Part shown: positions 6,458 through 10,508 of the stretch, piece after piece | How the letters are laid out: the number at the start of each line of letters is the position of its first letter | Position numbering within the stretch: position 1 is the first letter of the stretch | Assembly: GCA_035512195.1 (NCBI GenBank) | Contig: DATKEK010000166.1 | Span: 1-10,508, forward strand | From: DATKEK01 sp035512195 | GTDB taxonomy: Bacteria > Pseudomonadota > Gammaproteobacteria > Burkholderiales > Eutrophovitaceae | Reading direction: 5' to 3' | DNA length: 10,508 nt | Notes under the pieces: generated by a model | The model's database searches: none | What the model saw: only the letters and a program-made list of their open reading frames with translations | What the model was told of the DNA's origin: nothing | Position numbers and translations under genes: made by a program

Positions 6458-8170
6458 ATGAATTCCCCGACAGACAATCCGGCAGATGTCGTGCGCGCGC
6501 TGGCTGACGCCGGACAGGCGCTGATGGACAGCTTCTTGCACAATCTGCCGGCACAGGGGCTGGATTACGCGGAACTGGTTTCCGCACTCACCGGAAGCGC
6601 CGAACAGCGCGGGAAACTCGCCGATCTGCAGGCGCGTTTCTATCACGAATGGCTTTCGCTCTGGCACGACGCCAGCGGGACAGGAGACGCGCAGCCCGCG
6701 GGCAGGGATCGCCGCTTCGAGAGCAGGGAATGGCGCGAGCTGCCGTGGTTCCGCCTTCTGCATCGCTCGTATCTCCTGAACGCAGCCTATCTGAACGGCG
6801 TCGCGGAACTGGCAGTACTCGATCCGAAGAAACACAAACGCCTGCGCTTCGTCACGCGCCAGCTTGTCGACGCCTTCGCGCCGACCAACTTTGCGCCGAC
6901 CAACCCGGAGGCGATCAAGACCGCACTCGAAACGCAAGGCGAAAGCCTTGCCCAGGGCCTGCAGCAGCTGTCGCGCGATATCGAGCGCGGGCGCATTTCG
7001 ATGACCGACGAGAGCGCTTTCGAAGTCGGCCGGAACCTGGCGCTGACGCCCGGCGACGTGGTGTTCGAAAACGCGGTCATGCAGCTGATCCAGTACGCGC
7101 CGGCAACGGAGCGAGTGTACGAGCGCCCGCTGCTGATCGTCCCGCCGTTCATCAACAAGTACTACATCCTCGACCTTCAGCCGCAGAACTCTTTTGTGCG
7201 CTATTCCGTGGAACAGGGCTTCACCACCTTCATCGTGTCGTGGCGAAATATCCCGGTCGAACTCGGCACGCTAGGCTGGGAGGACTATATCGAGCAAGGC
7301 GTGTTCGCGCCGCTGGACGCCACTACGCAGATTACCGGCAGCCGCACGGTGAACACGCTGGGCTTCTGCGTCGGCGGCACCCTGCTGACGACCGCGCTGG
7401 CCGCGCTCGCGGCAAAGCGGCGCAAGCGAGCGCACTCGCTCACCCTGCTGGCCACCATGCTCGACTTTTCCGATACCGGGGACATCAGCGTGTACGTCGA
7501 TCAGGCGTATGTCGAGCGCTGCGAAGCGGAGTACCGGGCCGGCGGCCTGGTGCCGGGCTCGCGGCTCGCCACCACCTTCGCCACGCTGCGCGCCAACGAC
7601 CTGGTATGGACCTTCGTCGTGAACAATTATCTGATGGGCCGCGAACCACGGCCGTTCGATCTGCTCTACTGGAATGCTGACGGTTCCAATCTTCCAGGGC
7701 CCTTGTATGCGTTCTACCTGCGCAACATGTACCTGGAGAACAATCTGAGGGTTCCCGGTAGACTGCACCTGTGCGGTTCGAGCATCGATATTGGCCGCAT
7801 CAAGCTGCCTGCATACGTTTTCGCTGCGCGCGAGGATCACATCGTGCCGTGGAGCAGCGCCTACCATAGCGCGCGACTGCTCGGCCCGCGCACCGAATTT
7901 GTGCTTGGCGCCAGCGGGCATGTCGCGGGCGTGGTGAATCCGGCGTCGCTGAACCGGCGCGAGTTCCACACCGGCGGCGGCCCGGTCCGCGATCCCGAGC
8001 AATGGCTCGCCACGGCGCAACGGCATCCCGGCAGCTGGTGGGGGCACTGGAGCGCGTGGCTCGCGGCGCGCTCGGGCGAGAAAAAACCCTCCCCGAGCGG
8101 ATCCGGCAGCAGAAAGTATCCGCCGATTGAACCCGCGCCCGGACGCTATGTGAAGGAACGCAGAAACTGA
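6458..8170 (+). CDS. phaC: Class I poly(3-hydroxyalkanoate) synthase PhaC
   Basis: Polymerises (R)-3-hydroxybutyryl-CoA into polyhydroxybutyrate on the surface of storage granules. The 570-residue length fits class I synthases, which need no PhaE or PhaR subunit partner. The alpha/beta-hydrolase core carries the lipase-like box GFCVGG with nucleophile C304, the acid D460 in AREDHIVPW and the base H488 in GASGHVAGVVNP. Other conserved segments are INKYYILDLQP (232-242), VSWRN (260-264), NDLVWTFVVNNYLMG (380-394) and the C-terminal IEPAPGRYVK. N-terminal residues 1-90 are variable, as usual. The ATG at 6458 has only a weak ribosome site, but the N-terminal length is right. phaB follows after 47 bases with no terminator, so they form an operon. 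phaA (beta-ketothiolase) is missing here and must be elsewhere if the pathway is complete. Confidence 0.97.
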   Translation: MNSPTDNPADVVRALADAGQALMDSFLHNLPAQGLDYAELVSALTGSAEQRGKLADLQARFYHEWLSLWHDASGTGDAQPAGRDRRFESREWRELPWFRLLHRSYLLNAAYLNGVAELAVLDPKKHKRLRFVTRQLVDAFAPTNFAPTNPEAIKTALETQGESLAQGLQQLSRDIERGRISMTDESAFEVGRNLALTPGDVVFENAVMQLIQYAPATERVYERPLLIVPPFINKYYILDLQPQNSFVRYSVEQGFTTFIVSWRNIPVELGTLGWEDYIEQGVFAPLDATTQITGSRTVNTLGFCVGGTLLTTALAALAAKRRKRAHSLTLLATMLDFSDTGDISVYVDQAYVERCEAEYRAGGLVPGSRLATTFATLRANDLVWTFVVNNYLMGREPRPFDLLYWNADGSNLPGPLYAFYLRNMYLENNLRVPGRLHLCGSSIDIGRIKLPAYVFAAREDHIVPWSSAYHSARLLGPRTEFVLGASGHVAGVVNPASLNRREFHTGGGPVRDPEQWLATAQRHPGSWWGHWSAWLAARSGEKKPSPSGSGSRKYPPIEPAPGRYVKERRN

Positions 8171-8217
8171 CGGGCAGCAATCATCACCTACACGAATTCG
8201 AACAAGGGGGAGAAAAA

Positions 8218-8961
8218 ATGGCGAAACGCATCGTGATCGTAACCGGCGGCATGGGCGGGCTCGGCGAATCCATCTGCACCAAAATGGCCGACCAGGGCTA
8301 TACCGTGGTTGCCACGCACTCGCCCGGAAACAAGAACGCCAGCCAATGGCTGGCCGCGATGAAGGAGCGCGGATATGCATTCCACGCCTACGGGGTGGAC
8401 GTCGCGGAGTACGACTCCTGCGCGGATTGCGTGCAGAAGATCCAATCGGAGGTGGGTCCGGTCGATGTTCTGGTCAACAACGCGGGCATCACCCGCGACA
8501 TGACCTTCAAGAAAATGGGCAAGGACGACTGGGACGTGGTCATCCGCACCAACCTGCACAGCGTGTTCAACATGACCAAGCAGGTGATGGATGGCATGGT
8601 CGACCGTGGATGGGGCCGGGTGATCAACGTGTCTTCGGTCAACGGACAAAAAGGCGCATTCGGCCAGACCAATTACTCTGCGGCCAAGGCCGGGATGCAC
8701 GGCTTTACCAAGGCGCTGGCGCTGGAAGTAGCCAGGAAAGGCGTCACCGTCAACACCATTTCGCCGGGGTATATCGGCACGCGCATGGTTACGGCGATAC
8801 CGCAGGACATTCTCGACTCGAAAATCCTTCCGCAGATTCCGCTCGGCCGACTTGGACAACCCGAGGAGGTGGCCGGACTGATCATCTACCTTGCTTCCGA
8901 CGAGGCCGCATTCGTAACCGGCGCCAATATCTCGATCAACGGCGGCCAGCACATGTTCTGA
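8218..8961 (+). CDS. phaB: Acetoacetyl-CoA reductase PhaB
   Basis: A 247-residue short-chain dehydrogenase/reductase that reduces acetoacetyl-CoA to (R)-3-hydroxybutyryl-CoA, the substrate of PhaC. It has the cofactor-binding TGGMGGLG (9-16), NNAG (87-90) and the catalytic tetrad N112, S140, Y153 and K157, with INVSSVNGQKG and QTNYSAAKAG closely matching PhaB of Ralstonia. It ends in NGGQHMF, like the NGGLHM ending of PhaB, which separates it from the fatty-acid reductase FabG. A strong ribosome site, AAGGGGGAG (8204-8212), lies 5 bases before the ATG. It is co-transcribed with phaC. The stretch after the second strand (residues 33-44) lacks the arginines present in Ralstonia PhaB near position 40, so preference for NADPH over NADH is not assured. 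Confidence 0.95.
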   Translation: MAKRIVIVTGGMGGLGESICTKMADQGYTVVATHSPGNKNASQWLAAMKERGYAFHAYGVDVAEYDSCADCVQKIQSEVGPVDVLVNNAGITRDMTFKKMGKDDWDVVIRTNLHSVFNMTKQVMDGMVDRGWGRVINVSSVNGQKGAFGQTNYSAAKAGMHGFTKALALEVARKGVTVNTISPGYIGTRMVTAIPQDILDSKILPQIPLGRLGQPEEVAGLIIYLASDEAAFVTGANISINGGQHMF

Positions 8962-9096
8962 TTTGCCGGCCGGCGTTTGCAAGCGCATGGCGGCGCATAG
9001 TCGTGCTGCAGCCCATGCGCTGACAAGGAAAGTATGCCGGCCGCATTCGGATGCTGGCTGCATCCAGCAACGGTGAGGTTTGCCGGATCCATTTGG

Positions 9097-9123
9097 TGAC
9101 GCAGCGCGTCAAATTGCTGACGC
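9097..9123 (+). repeat. Alternating inverted repeats TGACGC / GCGTCA / TGACGC
   Basis: TGACGC (9097-9102), GCGTCA (9106-9111) and TGACGC (9118-9123) allow two mutually exclusive 6-bp hairpins with loops of 3 and 6 bases. It lies 135 bases after the phaB stop. It could be an mRNA end structure for phaCB or a protein-binding site; there is no T run on the plus strand. Confidence 0.35.
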
Positions 9124-9143
9124 TTAGCGCACCAGAATGAGGC

Positions 9144-9176
9144 AAAAAAAAGCCCCGGTAGTTACCCGCCGGGGCT
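9144..9176 (-). terminator. Rho-independent terminator acting on the minus strand
   Basis: AGCCCCGG (9151-9158) and CCGGGGCT (9169-9176) form a perfect 8-bp stem with a 10-base loop. On the minus strand the stem is followed by eight T (complement of A 9144-9151), the classical intrinsic terminator layout. No such T run follows on the plus strand, so it mainly ends leftward transcription. The next minus-strand frame to its right ends at 9227. Confidence 0.75.
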
Positions 9177-9179
9177 GAA

Positions 9180-9211
9180 CCTTTACTAAAGGCGAAACCT
9201 TTAGGTAAAGG
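9180..9211 (-). repeat. Near-perfect long hairpin next to the terminator
   Basis: The left arm CCTTTACTAAAGG (9180-9192) and the right arm CCTTTAGGTAAAGG (9198-9211) pair along 13 bases with one bulged base around the loop CGAAA. It lies between the minus-strand frame ending at 9227 and the terminator, so a leftward RNA would carry two hairpins in tandem at its 3' end. It could protect an mRNA end or be part of a small RNA. Confidence 0.6.
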
Positions 9212-9226
9212 GGGAGGAGACTTGCG

Positions 9227-9553
9227 CTAACCCTTCTTCCCTGCAGAGGCGCCTACCGCCTCTGCCGCTGCTGCGGCGGCTTTCATGGCCGTCCCGTCAG
9301 CAGATCTGGCTGTCACGCTGACAACCCTTGCCAATTCTTCCGGGACCGATATGGCATCCCGCATCCCGCTTCCAATCGCAGAACCCGCGCCTTCCACTGC
9401 CCGGGGAGCCCACTCTGTTCTGCACTCCCGGCGGTTTCGATCCGTGCCTGAGTAGACATACGCAACTATTGTTCCAGGGACCGTTCCCTTTCGCAGTGCC
9501 TTGCCGGGGTCAGCAGAGGTAGCGTGAAAGGCGTTCAGGCTTGCCGCCGAGGC
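9227..9553 (-). pseudogene. Open minus-strand frame without start codon, possible phasin remnant
   Basis: The minus strand is open for 108 codons from just after a stop at 9554-9556 to TAG at 9227-9229. No ATG, GTG or TTG lies near its beginning; the first ATG is internal, in GMRDAIS. The C-terminal third is Ala-rich and ends in lysine and glycine (TAMKAAAAAAEAVGASAGKKG is the last segment), preceded by EELARVVSVTARSAD. Such an amphipathic, Ala-rich, Lys-ended tail resembles phasins, the small PHB granule-coat proteins often encoded in pha loci, and a same-strand terminator follows. Against a working gene: no start, no ribosome site, and third-position GC lower than in neighbouring genes. An upstream ATG at 9585 in another frame, which stops at 9535, would need a frameshift to join it. 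A broken phasin gene is my guess; chance openness in GC-rich DNA is possible. Confidence 0.3.
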
Positions 9554-9718
9554 TCACGCGGCCCTTTCGGCCCCGATCCTTCCATGCTGCTACGCCGCAA
9601 CTTCACAGGCAGCTCTTGATACTCACTAATTTTATGGTTTAACTCGTTTTTTGTAAGTCTGCAGAGCAACGCCCATGAAATAATGATGCATCGCACTAGA
9701 CGAATATTAGAACCCGGT

Positions 9719-9732
9719 TTGATCCACGTCAA
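9719..9732. promoter_or_regulatory. FNR/Anr-like binding site
   Basis: TTGAT-CCAC-GTCAA matches the FNR/Anr consensus TTGAT-N4-ATCAA at 9 of 10 fixed bases. Its centre lies about 72.5 bases before the transcription start predicted for phaR, close to the -71.5 spacing used by class I activators, and the phaR promoter has a weak -35. It could equally serve a leftward promoter. The motif is seen directly; the regulator and target are inferred. Confidence 0.5.
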
Positions 9733-9785
9733 GCCTAAACATGGCGCAATGCATGAACTCCTCTTCCTCCTGATATTCATATGGT

Positions 9786-9791
9786 TATAAT
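9786..9791 (+). promoter_or_regulatory. -10 element of the candidate phaR promoter
   Basis: A perfect TATAAT lies 87 bases before the phaR ATG, with transcription expected near 9798. The region 16-18 bases upstream (around 9763-9769) is a poor -35, which would fit a promoter helped by an activator. The surrounding AT-rich DNA supports a promoter zone. Confidence 0.5.
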
Positions 9792-9800
9792 TCCCCACTC

Positions 9801-9811
9801 ACGCATTGCGT
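9801..9811. promoter_or_regulatory. Palindrome ACGCA-T-TGCGT, candidate PhaR autoregulation site
   Basis: A perfect inverted repeat of 5-base arms around one base sits directly after the predicted phaR start site. It contains the GCA/TGC core expected of PhaR operators, and PhaR is known to repress its own gene in PHB bacteria. Another TGCATCGC, identical to the core upstream of phaC, lies at 9687-9694. Assignment is inference. Confidence 0.3.
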
Positions 9812-9878
9812 CAGACCTGGATGTGATCGGGTCGCCGCTACCCGCCGCACTGCGGCAACTTTTCGGGGTGGTCGAGAG

Positions 9879-10493
9879 ATGAATGAAGAGATCCGCCTGA
9901 TCAAGAAATACCCGAACCGCCGCCTGTACGACACGGCAACCAGCAGCTACATCACGCTTGCCGACGTCAAGCAACTCGTGCTCGAACAGGTCGTGTTCAA
10001 GGTTGTGGATGCGAAATCCGAGGAAGACCTTACCCGCAATATCCTGATGCAGATCATCCTGGAAGAAGAAAGTGCCGGCGCACCGATGTTCACCTCCAGC
10101 ATGCTCGCGCAGATCATCCGTTTCTACGGCAATGCCATGCAAGGCATGATGGGCAGCTATCTCGAAAAGAACATCCAGACCTTCATCGAGATCCAGCGCA
10201 AGCTGCAGGAGCAGAATCTTCCAAAGTTCGGAGAGAACCCGATGGTGAACACGGAAGCCTGGTCGCAGTTCGTGAAAATGCAGGGCCCCGCGATCCAGGG
10301 CTTGATGTCGAATTATCTGGAGCAGAGTGCGACCGCCTTCCTCGAAATGCAGCAGCAGATGCATAAACAGGCGCGCAATATTTTCGGAACCTTCCCGTTC
10401 GGTGGGTTCACCCCGCCGTCCTCGCAGGACGGCACACCGGGCAGCGCGGCCGAATCCGGTAAACCGGAACCGCAGAAGAAGACCGGGTCCTGA
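9879..10493 (+). CDS. phaR: PHB synthesis repressor PhaR
   Basis: A 204-residue DNA-binding protein that represses phasin and other pha genes and its own gene, and is released from DNA by binding nascent PHB granules. Residues 5-65 form the PHB_acc_N DNA-binding domain, with RLIKKYPNRRLYDT, SSYITLADVKQLV and LTRNILMQIILEEE closely matching Ralstonia PhaR. Residues about 69-110 (with RFYGNAMQGMMGSYLEKN) and 128-165 form two related helical PHB-binding repeats. The tail after FGTFPF (169-174) is a Pro/Ser/Gly-rich, probably disordered extension. It is about 20 residues longer than Ralstonia PhaR. The ATG at 9879 has GAGAG directly adjacent and GGGG further upstream, an untidy ribosome site, but the protein start matches the family. 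A small GCCGC/GCGGC hairpin followed by TTTT (9844-9863) lies in its leader. The window ends 15 bases after the stop. Confidence 0.95.
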   Translation: MNEEIRLIKKYPNRRLYDTATSSYITLADVKQLVLEQVVFKVVDAKSEEDLTRNILMQIILEEESAGAPMFTSSMLAQIIRFYGNAMQGMMGSYLEKNIQTFIEIQRKLQEQNLPKFGENPMVNTEAWSQFVKMQGPAIQGLMSNYLEQSATAFLEMQQQMHKQARNIFGTFPFGGFTPPSSQDGTPGSAAESGKPEPQKKTGS

Positions 10494-10508
10494 TACCGCC
10501 GCGTATCG

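Larger units (their letters stand above)
8962..9878. other. 917-base gap between phaB and phaR without an intact gene
   Basis: No convincing plus-strand gene is present. The left half is GC-rich with several hairpins (9097-9123, 9144-9176, 9180-9211). The centre holds an open minus-strand frame without a start codon (9227-9553). The right part is AT-rich (lines 9601-9660 about 35% GC by my count) with promoter-like elements for phaR and an FNR-like box. These are listed separately. Confidence 0.7.

Noticed and set aside
6881..6910. Direct repeat in phaC giving FAPTNFAPTN, considered as a tandem duplication
   Set aside because: Ralstonia PhaC has a similar stretch of equal length (SPSNFLATNPEA), so no residues are inserted; it is the normal family sequence.
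9328..9522. Plus-strand 64-codon frame between phaB and phaR
   Set aside because: Pro/Cys/Phe-rich composition with no ribosome site or family resemblance; it lies opposite the minus-strand open frame and is probably its shadow.
9645..9652. T run (TTTTTT) near 9650 as a plus-strand terminator
   Set aside because: No stable stem precedes it on the plus strand.
9535..9798. Minus-strand 87-codon frame in the AT-rich region
   Set aside because: It runs through the phaR promoter and FNR-like box, has no recognisable domain, and its composition changes abruptly from AT-rich to GC-rich. A role is not supported beyond a possible frameshifted link to the frame at 9227-9553.
1..10508. Search for CRISPR arrays, transposases, insertion-sequence ends, tRNA and rRNA genes
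   Set aside because: No regularly spaced repeats, transposase motifs, terminal inverted repeats with target duplications, or tRNA/rRNA signatures were seen by eye.

Overview
This is a GC-rich window (protein-coding parts look well above 60% GC) from a polyhydroxybutyrate (PHB)-storing proteobacterium. A betaproteobacterium is the best guess: bamD diverging from rluD-pgeF is a general proteobacterial arrangement, and class I phaC, phaB and PhaR of the Ralstonia/Rhodocyclaceae type follow it. The lineage is inferred from protein resemblance and gene order recalled from memory; no marker gene is present.

Left part (1-2945, + strand): a copper efflux cassette. It holds a Cu(I) P-type ATPase (copA, cut at the window's left edge), a small HMA-type copper chaperone (copZ) and a CsoR-type copper-sensing repressor that overlaps copZ. 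Directly after the csoR stop, in the same frame, is a short stretch that reads as the last ~20 residues of a GGDEF (diguanylate cyclase) domain. It looks like a gene scar marking a rearrangement boundary.

Middle part (2959-6323): bamD on the minus strand (outer-membrane protein assembly lipoprotein) diverges from rluD (23S rRNA pseudouridine synthase) and pgeF (YfiH-type laccase-domain protein), which overlap slightly. A ZIP-family metal transporter with a His/Cys-rich cytoplasmic loop follows.

Right part (6391-10508): a PHB module. phaC (class I PHA synthase) and phaB (acetoacetyl-CoA reductase) form an operon without phaA; after a 917-base gap comes phaR, the PHB-responsive repressor. PhaB makes (R)-3-hydroxybutyryl-CoA, PhaC polymerises it, and PhaR would sense the polymer and control expression. 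TGC/GCA-rich repeat elements sit at the predicted phaC and phaR transcription starts and are operator candidates.

The phaB-phaR gap holds the least explained signals. These are a good minus-strand Rho-independent terminator, a second near-perfect hairpin, an open minus-strand frame without a start codon whose Ala-rich end resembles a phasin tail, and an AT-rich promoter zone with an FNR/Anr-like box. Together they suggest a minus-strand transcription unit, possibly a decayed phasin gene or an RNA. I see no phage, CRISPR, transposon, tRNA or rRNA, and no convincing new multi-gene system.
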